Assembly: GCF_000719135.1 (NCBI RefSeq)
Contig: NZ_JOEK01000018.1
Span: 1-64,000 of the forward strand
Origin: Streptomyces avicenniae
GTDB lineage: Bacteria > Actinomycetota > Actinomycetes > Streptomycetales > Streptomycetaceae
DNA: 64,000 nt
Direction: 5' to 3'
A program made the translations under genes and the position numbers. The notes beneath the pieces were generated by a model. The model was not told the origin of the DNA. It saw nothing but the letters and a program-made list of their open reading frames with translations, and did not search any database. Position 1 is the stretch's first letter, and each line of letters opens with the position of its first letter. Below, one piece after another: positions 16,029 through 24,167 of this stretch.

Positions 16029-17771
16029 TCACCAGGTGTACATCGGCAGGGGGTTGACGTCCATGCACGTGTCCGAGTCGGCGCCGGAGAGGATGTCCTC
16101 CTCGTCCACGGCCTGACCGCCGCCCTCCTCGCCGCCACCGTCCGTGCCGCCGGAGCCGTCCGCGGGCGGCTCCTCGGTCGGCGCGGTGAACTCGGTGCCC
16201 TCGCGCCAGTCGGCCCCGATGATCAGCGTCACCTGCTCCACGCTGGTCGAGATCCGCACCGCGCTGCCCGGCAGGCCCAGCGCGCCCGCGACGGCCTGGG
16301 CGTTCGCCTTGTCCGCGGCGTCGGCGTACAGGACGCGGGTGGTCACCTCGCTCGACATGGTCGCGTCGGTGGCGGCCTGGGTGAAGCCGAGCCCCTGGAG
16401 CGCCTCGGTGATGACGGAGGCGCGGCCGTCCACCGGGATCTGGCCGTCGGCGCCGGTGCCGTTGCGCACCGCGACGGGGATGCTGTCCTCGGGGTCGGGC
16501 GTCGCCTCGCCCGACGCCTCGGGGTCGGGCTCGGCGGGGGCGGCGTCCTGGTCGTCGAGGGGGATGTCGTCGCGGACCAGCGCGAACAGCGCCTCGGCCT
16601 CGGCCATGTCGGGGACGATCCGGTTCTCGTCGTCCGGGTCGGGCAGCCAGGGCAGGGTGACGCTGTTCATGCGGTCCCCGGGTATGGAGCGCAGGTCCTG
16701 GCCCAGGTCGTAGAGGTTCTGGACGCTGCCGAGCCCGTGATCGACGGTGAGCGCGTTGGTCGCCGCCTCGGCGAGGTCCATGAGCTGCCCCGGGTTGGTG
16801 AGCGACGTGCTGTTCTGGAGCTCGTCCACCATGTTGCTCAGGTACATCTGCTGCGCGCGGGTACGGCCGACGTCGCTGCCGTCGCCGAACGCGTGGCGCG
16901 TCCGCAGCCACTGGAGGGCTTCCTCGCCCTGGACGATGTTGTCCCCCGCCGGGAGGCGCAGGTGGGAGTCGGGGTCCGTGATGTTCGTGCTCACGCAGAC
17001 GGGGACGCCGCCCACCGCGTCGGCCATGGACACGACGCCCGCGAAGTCCAGCATCATGAAGTGGTCGATGGGTATGCCGGTCAGTTCCTCCCAGGTCGCC
17101 ACGGTGCAGCCGGGGCCGCCGTGGCCGAGGGAGGAGTTGATGGCCGCCTTGGTGAGGGCCGGGTACGTCTCGCCGGTGTCCGGGTCGGTGCACTCGGGTA
17201 TGGAGACCATGGTGTCGCGGGGGATGCTGATCAGCGTGACGTTGCTGCGGTCGGCCGAGGCGTGCATGAGGATCTGCACGTCGGCGCGCTGCCCGCCGTC
17301 GCCCCCGCCGCCCAGCTCGGCGTTCGCGGCGCCCTCGCGCGAGTCGGAGCCGAGCAGCAGGATGTTCAGCGGCACCTGGCCGTCGGCGTTGGGCCGGGAA
17401 CGTTCGACCTGGCTGTTGCCGAGGTTCAGCTCCCTGCGCTCCAGGTTGCCGTTGAGGTGCTCGACATAGAGGTAGACGCCCAGGGCCACGGCGACTATCA
17501 GGAAGGCCAGCGAGGCGGAGCCCCAGAGGAGGACGCGCCGCCACAGCGGCTTCTGCTTCTTCCGGCGCCGCTGGGCCCGGCCGCCGGGGGTGGGGGTGGG
17601 CGCGGGGGACGGCGGGGCGCCGCCCTCCGGGTCGGCCCGCTGGAGCGGGATGGTGCCCGGGTCCCTGCGGGTGTCCGCGCCGTGGTCCTCGGCCTGCTGG
17701 TGCCGTCCGCCCGCGCGCGGCGGCCCGGCGGAGGTCCCGCCGCCGTCGCCGCGCCTATCGCCTCGCCGCAC
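16029..17771 (-). CDS. LCP family protein 2 with LytR C-terminal domain
   Basis: 580 residues from the GTG at 17771, chosen because GGAGG lies 5 nt upstream. Another GTG at 17783 lacks a spaced ribosome site. The first 75 residues are cytosolic, disordered and rich in proline and arginine. A membrane anchor follows (about 80-105), then the LCP domain: LLLGSDSREGAANAE, RADVQILMHASADRSNVTLI, IPRDTMVSIPEC and LRTRHAFGDGSDVGRTRAQQ. All catalytic arginines and aspartates are present. Residues about 430-530 form a LytR_C domain (IPVAVRNGTGADGQIPVDGRA). The tail is glycine/glutamate-rich and ends with a cysteine. It should ligate a wall polymer on the outer membrane face. The upstream region to LCP3 is 110 bp. 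Confidence 0.92.
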   Translation of the reverse strand: MRRGDRRGDGGGTSAGPPRAGGRHQQAEDHGADTRRDPGTIPLQRADPEGGAPPSPAPTPTPGGRAQRRRKKQKPLWRRVLLWGSASLAFLIVAVALGVYLYVEHLNGNLERRELNLGNSQVERSRPNADGQVPLNILLLGSDSREGAANAELGGGGDGGQRADVQILMHASADRSNVTLISIPRDTMVSIPECTDPDTGETYPALTKAAINSSLGHGGPGCTVATWEELTGIPIDHFMMLDFAGVVSMADAVGGVPVCVSTNITDPDSHLRLPAGDNIVQGEEALQWLRTRHAFGDGSDVGRTRAQQMYLSNMVDELQNSTSLTNPGQLMDLAEAATNALTVDHGLGSVQNLYDLGQDLRSIPGDRMNSVTLPWLPDPDDENRIVPDMAEAEALFALVRDDIPLDDQDAAPAEPDPEASGEATPDPEDSIPVAVRNGTGADGQIPVDGRASVITEALQGLGFTQAATDATMSSEVTTRVLYADAADKANAQAVAGALGLPGSAVRISTSVEQVTLIIGADWREGTEFTAPTEEPPADGSGGTDGGGEEGGGQAVDEEDILSGADSDTCMDVNPLPMYTW

Positions 17772-17881
17772 GGGTACCTCCACTCCTCAGCGGTCGTTGC
17801 CGACGGTCCGTGGACACGGCGCCGTCCGTCCCGGGCCACGGCCGCCGCGCCCCGCCGTACGGGCGGGGGGCGGGACGTGAC

Positions 17882-19687
17882 CTAGGAGGCGCAGACATCG
17901 TCGTCCGCCTGGATGCTGTCCACGCCGTCCGGGATCTCGGCGGGAACCTCGATCGGCTCCCCGACGCCCCTGAAGTCGTCACCCAGGACCAGGACCATCG
18001 CCTCGCGCTCGCCCGACGTGCCGGGCACCTCCACGAGCGCCGCCTCCGGCAGGCCCATGATCGCCGCGAGCGTGGCCGCCTGGTCGGCCTGGTCGGAACG
18101 GTACTCCAGCGTGGTGGTCTCCTGGGGCTCCGGGGCGTTGCTCCTGTTGGTCGCGAGCCGCATGCCGTGCTCGTTCTGGAGCCAGGCGAGGGTGTCCTGG
18201 GCTGCGCCGATGACGCCGCCGCCGTTGTAGACGTCCACCCGGACGTCCTCGGGCGCGGCCCGCTCCGCCTCCTCGGCCGCCCGTGCGGCGGCCTCCTCCT
18301 CCTCGGCGGCCTGCGTCGGGTCGATGTCCTCCTGGAGCATCCGGAAGATCGGCGCGGCACGCTCCTCGTCCACGACGACGGTGGCGCGCTCCTCGGGCGC
18401 CTCCTCCGGGTTGTCGCGGACGGGCAGCGTGACGAAGTTGACGTCCGACATGGGGATGCGGCCGATGTCGGAGGCGAGGTCGTACAGCTGCTCGATGCCG
18501 CCGATGCCGGTGTCCACGGTCAGCGCCCTGGTGGCGGTGTCGGCGAGGTCCCAGAAGTCGGTGAGGCTGGACAGGACGTCGGAGCCGGTGACCTGGCGGG
18601 CCATGGAGGCGAGGAACTGCTGCTGGAGCCGGATGCGGTCGAGGTCGCTGCTGTTGCCGACGCCGTAGCGGGTGCGGACGAACGCGAGGGCGTCCTCGCC
18701 CTCCAGCACATGTTCGCCCGGGTCCAGGTCGAGCCCGGACTTCTCGTCCCTGATGGGCTCCTCGAGACAGACCGGCACGCCGCCCACGGCGGTCGAGAGG
18801 TCCTTCACCGCGTCGAAGTCGGCCATCATGAAGTGGTTGATCGACACGCCGGTCAGCTGCTCGACCGACCGCCACACGCAGCCGGGGTCACGGCCGAGGG
18901 CGCCCATGCTCGTGTTGAAGCGCGCGCCGTAGCTGGCGGGGATGGTCTCCTGCGTGCCGTCCTCGTGGGTGACCTGGCACTCGGGTATGTCCGTGACGAG
19001 GTCGCGCGGGATGCTGAGGGCGGTCGCGTGCTCGCGGTTCTTCGAGAAGTGGATCAGGATCGTGGTGTCGTTGCCCTCGCTGGCCTCGCCGCCGTAGCTG
19101 TCGTTGCCCTCGCCGGTACGGGTGTCCGTGCCGATGATCAGAAGGTTGACGGGCTCGTCGCGCGAGGCCGGGTTGTCTATCCCCGTATCGACCTTGTCGA
19201 GGTTGCCGTTGAGGCGGTCCCAGGCGTACCAGGCGAGCCCGGCCGCCACGACGACGACGAAGGCCGTCGAGCCGCCGACCCAGAGCAGGACCTTGCGGGT
19301 GCGGGAGCGCCGCGGCTTGGCCTTCCTGCGGCCACGGGCGGCGCGGCGGTCGCGGGGCGGGCCGGCGCCCTGCCGGGGGACGGGCGGTCCGCCGTCCGGC
19401 CGGTCGCGGTCGCCCGTGCGGGGACGTCCGGCCGCGCCGGGGCTGCTGCCGGTGCCGCGCGTCGTCGGCCCCGAGCGGTCGCCCGTGCTCTCGACGGACG
19501 GCGCGCGGCGCTGTCTCGGCGGTGCGTTACGGGGTGTGCCCGTCGCTCGATCCGCCGGGGGGCGGCTCGCCGGTTCCGGCTGCCGTGCTCCTGGCAGCCG
19601 CAGTTCGTAACTACCGGTGTCCGGGTTGAACACCCACTGATCCGCGGGATCGACATCTCCCGCGCCCCCACGTCCCTGCGCTTCCAC
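17882..19687 (-). CDS. LCP family protein 3 with LytR C-terminal domain
   Basis: 601 residues from the GTG at 19687 (reading VEAQGRGGAGDVDPADQWVF). A GTG at 19732 would lie on the edge of the TAGTGT -10 element and is not favoured. The cytosolic N-terminus begins with a PADQWVFNPDTGSYELRLPG motif often seen in this subfamily, then a long proline/arginine-rich linker, a membrane anchor (about 165-190) and an intact LCP domain: LLIIGTDTRTGEGN, SIPRDLVTDIPEC and LAFVRTRYGVGNSSDLDRIRLQQQ. A LytR_C domain follows (DVRVDVYNGGGVIGAAQDTLAWL). It is the longest of the five LCP proteins and differs from LCP2 in the N-terminal tag. Confidence 0.92.
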   Translation of the reverse strand: MEAQGRGGAGDVDPADQWVFNPDTGSYELRLPGARQPEPASRPPADRATGTPRNAPPRQRRAPSVESTGDRSGPTTRGTGSSPGAAGRPRTGDRDRPDGGPPVPRQGAGPPRDRRAARGRRKAKPRRSRTRKVLLWVGGSTAFVVVVAAGLAWYAWDRLNGNLDKVDTGIDNPASRDEPVNLLIIGTDTRTGEGNDSYGGEASEGNDTTILIHFSKNREHATALSIPRDLVTDIPECQVTHEDGTQETIPASYGARFNTSMGALGRDPGCVWRSVEQLTGVSINHFMMADFDAVKDLSTAVGGVPVCLEEPIRDEKSGLDLDPGEHVLEGEDALAFVRTRYGVGNSSDLDRIRLQQQFLASMARQVTGSDVLSSLTDFWDLADTATRALTVDTGIGGIEQLYDLASDIGRIPMSDVNFVTLPVRDNPEEAPEERATVVVDEERAAPIFRMLQEDIDPTQAAEEEEAAARAAEEAERAAPEDVRVDVYNGGGVIGAAQDTLAWLQNEHGMRLATNRSNAPEPQETTTLEYRSDQADQAATLAAIMGLPEAALVEVPGTSGEREAMVLVLGDDFRGVGEPIEVPAEIPDGVDSIQADDDVCAS

Positions 19688-19732
19688 GTTTCCGCGTGCC
19701 CTCCGTGTGCCTGCTAGAGGATCAGACGGCAC

Positions 19733-19738
19733 ACACTA
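19733..19738 (-). promoter_or_regulatory. Candidate -10 element of LCP3
   Basis: TAGTGT on the minus strand, 45-50 bp before the favoured LCP3 start. A start site near 19726 would exclude the upstream GTG at 19732 as the translation start. No clear -35 is seen. Confidence 0.4.
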
Positions 19739-19845
19739 GCGGGCGGTTTCCGGCACAGGCGATCGCGGTGACGCATTCCACCTCTTCGTGGGGGAACGGC
19801 GCACGTGCCCGCTCCCCGCGGGGCGGTTTTCCTCGGATTGTCGGA

Positions 19846-20778
19846 TCAGGCGCAGAAGGAGGCGCCATGGGCGTCCGCCGGGCGCACCGAGACGTCCCCG
19901 CCCCAGGCGGGATCGACCTCCTTGTCGGTCCGCAGGGCGGTGAAGAGGGAGTTGGCGTCCGGCTGCGCGGGGAGGCCGCCTTCCAGCGGGACGGTGAGGA
20001 ACTGCAGGCCGCCCTCGGGGACGGCGCGGATGCGGCGGACGAGTTCGTACAGCTCGACAAGGGAGTCGAGTTCCGCGTCGGAGGTGATCGACGAGGTCAG
20101 GGCGTCGAGGACCGGGAGGAGCTTGCCCGGGTTGAGGAGCACGCCGCTGCTGGAGACCCGGCGGGCGAGGGCGTCGAGCGTGCACGGGCTGACCCCGCCG
20201 ACGGCGTCCGCGACCTTGCCGAGCGAGGTGAAGTCGATGAGCAGGTGGTGGTCGATGCGGATGCCCGTGAGGCGTTCCAGGGTGCGGATGGCGCAGGCCG
20301 TGCCGCCGCTCTCGTAGGAGAGGGCGAGGGCGCCGCGCCGGGCGGGGAGGGCGGTGCCGTCCGTGCCGGTGCAGGCGGGGATCTGGGTGGTGAGGTCACG
20401 GGGGACGCCGACGGCGGTGGCGCTGGCGCCGTCGCCCGCGAGATGCAGGACGACCAGGGCCTCGGCGCGGCGCGGGGAGCCGTCGGGACCGGCGTCCGAG
20501 CGGATCAGCAGGACGTTCTCCGCCTTGCCCGCGGCACGGGCGGGCCGCTCCTCACGGTGCCTGTCCAGCTCGCGCGCCGTGCCCGTGTCGGTGGTGAGCT
20601 TGCCGTCGAAGCCGCGCAGGGAGAGCCACCCGGCCAGGGCCCCGGCCAGCACGAGGAGCGCGGCGCCGAGGGCGATCCAGCGCAGGCCGCGCCGACGGCG
20701 TCGGCGTCCCGGAGGTTCCGGCGGCTCGGCGGCGGATCCGGCGGGCGGGTGGTAGGCAGGCTGTCGCGGCACCCTCAT
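19846..20778 (-). CDS. Degenerate LCP family protein 4, catalytic core deleted
   Basis: 310 residues: a proline/arginine-rich start, one membrane anchor (about residues 32-54) and a recognisable but reduced LCP domain. The pyrophosphate-binding motif reads LLIRSDAGPDG instead of GSDSR, and RAEALVVLHL has glutamate where the first catalytic aspartate is expected. After GKVADAVGGVSPC the sequence jumps directly to ALARRVSSSGVLLNPGKL. The roughly 50-60 residues carrying the arginine-rich A-Y-x-R-x-R-H...R-QQ core are therefore missing. The frame is open throughout, so this is not a fresh frameshift. It probably cannot ligate polymers and may be a partner, decoy or regulator of LCP3. It lies between LCP3 and the TIGR03089 gene on the same strand. 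Confidence 0.85.
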   Translation of the reverse strand: MRVPRQPAYHPPAGSAAEPPEPPGRRRRRRGLRWIALGAALLVLAGALAGWLSLRGFDGKLTTDTGTARELDRHREERPARAAGKAENVLLIRSDAGPDGSPRRAEALVVLHLAGDGASATAVGVPRDLTTQIPACTGTDGTALPARRGALALSYESGGTACAIRTLERLTGIRIDHHLLIDFTSLGKVADAVGGVSPCTLDALARRVSSSGVLLNPGKLLPVLDALTSSITSDAELDSLVELYELVRRIRAVPEGGLQFLTVPLEGGLPAQPDANSLFTALRTDKEVDPAWGGDVSVRPADAHGASFCA

Positions 20779-20817
20779 GGCTACGATCCTGCGGGTGCCG
20801 CCGCCGGGCGGCCACCG

Positions 20818-21570
20818 TCACTCGGCGAAGTGGGTGACGCGCTCACTCTCCCGCCGCGCGGCCAGGTCCGCCGGGTCGAGGTGGTCGGCGTGGCGGCACA
20901 GGACGAGGGAGGAACCGGCGGCCAGCGGCGCGAAGAGACCGGCGGACAGGCCGGGCCAGGTGTGGTACCCGGCCTGGGACATGAGGCGGCTTGTGGGGTC
21001 GAGGCCGCGTTCGGCGGCGTCGGCGTTCGCCAGGGCGAGGACCTGGGCGCCGGTGAGGTCGCGCCCGCCGACGCTGAGCGCGACGTCGTCGGGGCCCGGC
21101 GGGTCGTACGCGTCGAACGCGTCGGGCTGCGCGGGGGCGGCGACGGCGTAGTCCGTGAAACCGGCCGGGGGCTCGGCGAAGCGGACGCCGAGGGGGCGCA
21201 GGCTGAGCGCGACGCGCTCTCCGGCGCAGGCGCGGGCCTCGGCGAGCCGGTCGGGGCCCGCGACCACGAGGTCGGCGTCGCGCGGGTCGCCGTCCACGTC
21301 GGCGACGACGCCGGTGGCGGCGCAGGCCAGGAGCCAGGCGGCGGTCTGCCAGTGGGCGGGCAGGAGGAGGGCGAGGCGGTCGCCGCGTCCGGCGGACAGC
21401 TCGTCCTGGAGCAGGTTCGCCGTCTTGGCCACCCAGTTGGCGAGGGTGGTGGCGGACAGTTCGACGCGCTCGCCGGTGGCGTCGTCGTAGTACGTCAGCA
21501 GCGGGCGCGCGGGGTCGGCGGCGAGCGCTGAACGCAGGAGGTCGGCCGGGACGCGTTCGGTGGAGTTCAT
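20818..21570 (-). CDS. TIGR03089 family acyl-CoA-synthetase-like protein
   Basis: 250 residues beginning MNSTERVPADLLRSALAADP, with LLTYYDDATGERVELSATTLANWVAKTANLL and GDRLALLLPAHWQTAAWLLACAATG, which resemble the first half of the ANL (AMP-binding) fold. The AMP-binding signature loop, the C-terminal hinge and the catalytic lysine domain of true acyl-CoA synthetases are absent, as in the rest of the short actinobacterial TIGR03089 family. Catalysis is therefore unlikely. The role is unknown. It lies between the degenerate LCP gene and the divergent amidase gene. In Streptomyces this position next to LCP genes appears conserved as far as I recall. Confidence 0.85.
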   Translation of the reverse strand: MNSTERVPADLLRSALAADPARPLLTYYDDATGERVELSATTLANWVAKTANLLQDELSAGRGDRLALLLPAHWQTAAWLLACAATGVVADVDGDPRDADLVVAGPDRLAEARACAGERVALSLRPLGVRFAEPPAGFTDYAVAAPAQPDAFDAYDPPGPDDVALSVGGRDLTGAQVLALANADAAERGLDPTSRLMSQAGYHTWPGLSAGLFAPLAAGSSLVLCRHADHLDPADLAARRESERVTHFAE

Positions 21571-21650
21571 CGCGGTCAGCGTAGCCGCGGGTGGGGACGG
21601 GGTGCGGGGGCGGTGCGGGATCTCTTTCGGGCTACAGCGGGGCTACCCCC

Positions 21651-21681
21651 TTGACCTGCGACAAGGCGCTGTTGTTACGCT
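21651..21681 (+). promoter_or_regulatory. Candidate promoter of the PGRP amidase
   Basis: TTGACC at 21651-21656 and TACGCT at 21676-21681 with a 19-bp spacer, about 60 bp before the favoured amidase start. The spacer is slightly long for a standard housekeeping promoter. Confidence 0.4.
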
Positions 21682-21743
21682 GAGTGACGAGAGGAGTACG
21701 CCATGAATAGACAGATTTACCGCTTTTGCGCAAGATCAGCTGT

Positions 21744-23051
21744 ATGCGTCCCTTCACCGCTTCCTTCGCCGGTTCAGCCTTCCCACCGCCCCCGACGCCT
21801 TCGTCCCCCGCTCCGTCTCCCGGGCCCCACGGGTCCGGGCCCTCACGGTTCGGCTCGCTCTTCGCCGCGACGGTCGGCGTCGCCTGCTCGGCGGCGCTGG
21901 CGCTGCCTCTCGTCCTCCTGCCGGGCGGCGTCGCCCATGCCGCCGACGCCCCGGCGGGCGGGCTCCAGTCCCTGCCGCTCCAGCCGCTCAAGGGCCTTCA
22001 GCCGCTGGACGCGGGCGGCGGGGCGGACAGCGACGCGACCGGTGAAGGACAGGGGCTCCCCGCCACGGGCACCGAGCCGTTCTCCCTGCTCGGCGTCGTC
22101 TGGACCGACGCGGACGCCGCCCTGCGCGGACAGGCGCAGGTGCGGACGCGCGCGATCGAGGACGGCACGTGGTCCGCCTGGCAGGACCTGGAGACCGACC
22201 CCGCCCACACGCCCGACCCGGGCTCGGCCGAGGCCGCGGACCCGGGGGTGCGGGGCGGCACCGCCCCGCTGTGGGTCGGGCCGTCGGACGGCGTCCAGGT
22301 CAGGGTCGTCCCCGACGACGGCTCGCGGGCCGAGGAGGGGCTGCCCGAGGGGCTGAGCCTGGAACTGATCGACACCGGCCAGGACCCGGCGCCCGAGGCC
22401 GTCACCCAGCCGCAGGCCCTCCTGCCCGCGGCGGCGGCGAGCGCGGAGCACGAGGGGCCGCGCCCGCCGATCGTCATCCGCTCCGGCTGGGGTGCCGACG
22501 AGGGCCTGCGGGAGAGCGGCTTCGTCTACACCGACACGGTCAAGACCGTCTTCGTGCACCACACGGCGGGGACCAACGACTACGCCTGCTCGGAGGCGCC
22601 GTCGATCCTCCGTGGCATCTACCGCTACCACGTGGAGAGCCAGGGCTGGCGCGACGTCGGCTACAACTTCTTCGTGGACCGCTGCGGCACGATCTACGAG
22701 GGACGCGCGGGCGGCGTCGCCGAACCGGTGCAGGGCGCGCACACGCTGGGCTTCAACCACAACAGCATGGGCGTGGCCGTGATCGGCACCTACTCGAACA
22801 CCAAGCCCAACAAGGACATCACCGACAACCTCTCGCTCCTCACCGCGTGGAAGCTCGGCCTGCACGGCGGGAACCCGGAGGGCGCGCGCAACCGCACGTC
22901 CTCGGGCGGCAAGCACGCGGCCGGGACCACGATCAAGCTGAACAACATCTCGGGCCACCGCGACGCGTACAACACCGACTGCCCCGGCGGCGAGTTGCAG
23001 GCGGCGCTCGGCACGGTGCGTTCCACGGCCGCCCGGCTCCAGGGCAGGTGA
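21744..23051 (+). CDS. Secreted peptidoglycan-recognition-type N-acetylmuramoyl-L-alanine amidase
   Basis: 435 residues from ATG 21744. A long, proline-rich N-terminus leads into a hydrophobic signal segment ending PLVLLPGGVAHAADAP (about residue 70), so the enzyme is exported. Residues about 75-235 are a beta-rich spacer domain (PFSLLGVVWTDADAALRGQ) seen in actinobacterial PGRP amidases. The C-terminal 190 residues are an amidase_2/PGRP domain: PPIVIRSGWGADE, VFVHHTAGTNDYACSEAPSI, VGYNFFVDRCGTIYEGRAGG, GAHTLGFNHNSMGVAVIGTY and GHRDAYNTDCPGG. The zinc ligands (His of HHTAG, His of AHTLG, Cys of DCPG) are all present. It should cut the amide bond between muramic acid and the stem peptide. It is divergent from the TIGR03089 gene. 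Confidence 0.93.
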   Translation: MRPFTASFAGSAFPPPPTPSSPAPSPGPHGSGPSRFGSLFAATVGVACSAALALPLVLLPGGVAHAADAPAGGLQSLPLQPLKGLQPLDAGGGADSDATGEGQGLPATGTEPFSLLGVVWTDADAALRGQAQVRTRAIEDGTWSAWQDLETDPAHTPDPGSAEAADPGVRGGTAPLWVGPSDGVQVRVVPDDGSRAEEGLPEGLSLELIDTGQDPAPEAVTQPQALLPAAAASAEHEGPRPPIVIRSGWGADEGLRESGFVYTDTVKTVFVHHTAGTNDYACSEAPSILRGIYRYHVESQGWRDVGYNFFVDRCGTIYEGRAGGVAEPVQGAHTLGFNHNSMGVAVIGTYSNTKPNKDITDNLSLLTAWKLGLHGGNPEGARNRTSSGGKHAAGTTIKLNNISGHRDAYNTDCPGGELQAALGTVRSTAARLQGR

Positions 23052-23075
23052 CGGCGGCGGCTAGCCTTACCGGTC

Positions 23076-23984
23076 GTGCCGGACCGGAGCTGGGCGCCGC
23101 CCGAACCCTACGACCTGCGCCGCAGCCTCCTCGTGCTGCGGCGCGGGCCGTACGACCCCGCGTTCCGGGAGACGGCGGACGGCGCCGTGTGGCGTGCCAC
23201 GCGGACACCGGAGGGTCCCGCGACGCTCAGGCTGCTGCCGGGGCGGCCGGTACGGGCGACGGCCTGGGGCCCCGGCGCCGACTGGGCGCTGGAGCGCCTG
23301 CCCGCGCTGCTCGGGGCGGACGACGCCCCGGAGGCGTTCACCGCACACCACCCCCTGGTCGCACAGGCGCACCGGCGCCACGGCGGGCTGCGGCTCGTCA
23401 GGACGGGCCTGGTCCTGGAGTCCCTGGTCCCGACGGTGCTCGAACAGCGGGTGACGACGGAGGAGGCGTACCGCGCCTGGCGCCTGCTGCTGCGGCGCTT
23501 CGGCGAGCCCGCGCCTGGCCCGGCGGACGGCGGCCCCGACCTGTGGGTGATGCCCGAGCCGCGCACGTTCGCCCTCCTCCCCTCCTGGGAGTGGCACCGC
23601 GCGGGCGTGGACCCGAAGCGGTCGGCCGCCGTCGTCCGCGCCGTGCGGCTGGCCCGGCGGATGGAGGAGGCGGCGGGCCTCCCGCTGGCCGCCGCCCTGG
23701 CGCGGCTCCAGGCCGTGCCGGGCATCGGTCCCTGGACCGCGGCCGAGACCCTCCAGCGCAGCAACGGCGAGCCGGACGCGATCACCGTCGGCGACCTGCA
23801 TCTGCCCGGCACCGTCGGGCACGCTCTGGCCGGTGAGCGCGGCGCGGACGACGCCAGGATGCTGGAGCTGCTGGCCCCGTACGCGGGGCAGCGCCACCGG
23901 GCGGCGCGGCTGATCCTGCTCTCGGGGGTCGTGCCCGCGCGCCGGGCGCCACGCCAGCGGCACGCGCGGATCGCCCGGCTCTGA
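23076..23984 (+). CDS. DNA-3-methyladenine glycosylase, AlkA/HhH-GPD type
   Basis: 302 residues starting at a GTG. The C-terminal half has the helix-hairpin-helix AVPGIGPWTAAETL at about residues 213-226 and the catalytic aspartate 240 in TVGDLHLPG. LVLESLVPTVLEQRVTTEEAYRAWRLLL is the conserved HhH-GPD opening. The N-terminal 90 residues match the beta domain of AlkA-like glycosylases. The enzyme removes alkylated bases from DNA in base-excision repair. It lies 24 bp after the amidase gene. TAGCCT 8 nt before the GTG, with no Shine-Dalgarno sequence, suggests a separate leaderless message. No cysteines for an iron-sulfur cluster are found, so it is not a MutY/Nth relative. Confidence 0.9.
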   Translation: MPDRSWAPPEPYDLRRSLLVLRRGPYDPAFRETADGAVWRATRTPEGPATLRLLPGRPVRATAWGPGADWALERLPALLGADDAPEAFTAHHPLVAQAHRRHGGLRLVRTGLVLESLVPTVLEQRVTTEEAYRAWRLLLRRFGEPAPGPADGGPDLWVMPEPRTFALLPSWEWHRAGVDPKRSAAVVRAVRLARRMEEAAGLPLAAALARLQAVPGIGPWTAAETLQRSNGEPDAITVGDLHLPGTVGHALAGERGADDARMLELLAPYAGQRHRAARLILLSGVVPARRAPRQRHARIARL

Positions 23985-24119
23985 CGCCGGGCCGCGGGCC
24001 AGGTCCGTGACCGCTCCATGCGCGTGTGTGACCGGACGATGACCGTTCCGCTCCAGCCGCCGTCACATCGCCGCAACGCCGCTCACCTGCGCTTTTCCGC
24101 CCCTAGAGTCCCGGTACAG

Positions 24120-24146
24120 CGCCAGGGGCACCCACCGCCCCTGGCG
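24120..24146 (+). repeat. Perfect 10-bp stem-loop in the leader of the FG-GAP gene
   Basis: CGCCAGGGGC and GCCCCTGGCG enclose a 7-nt loop (ACCCACC). The stem ends 21 bp before the start codon and directly before the GGGGAGGG ribosome site. It lies downstream of a plausible promoter region, so it is probably transcribed. It may be a leader structure that affects mRNA stability or translation. Confidence 0.6.
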
Positions 24147-24167
24147 GGGAGAAGGGGAGGGACACCG

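Noticed and set aside
19688..19732. GTG at 19732 as the start of LCP3
   Set aside because: It lies at the edge of a TAGTGT -10 element. The GTG at 19687 starts the conserved sequence and has GGAGG upstream at about 12 nt.
19846..20778. LCP4 deletion explained as frameshift or pseudogene
   Set aside because: The frame is open across the junction, the flanking segments are both conserved and codon use is normal, so it reads as a shortened but real gene.
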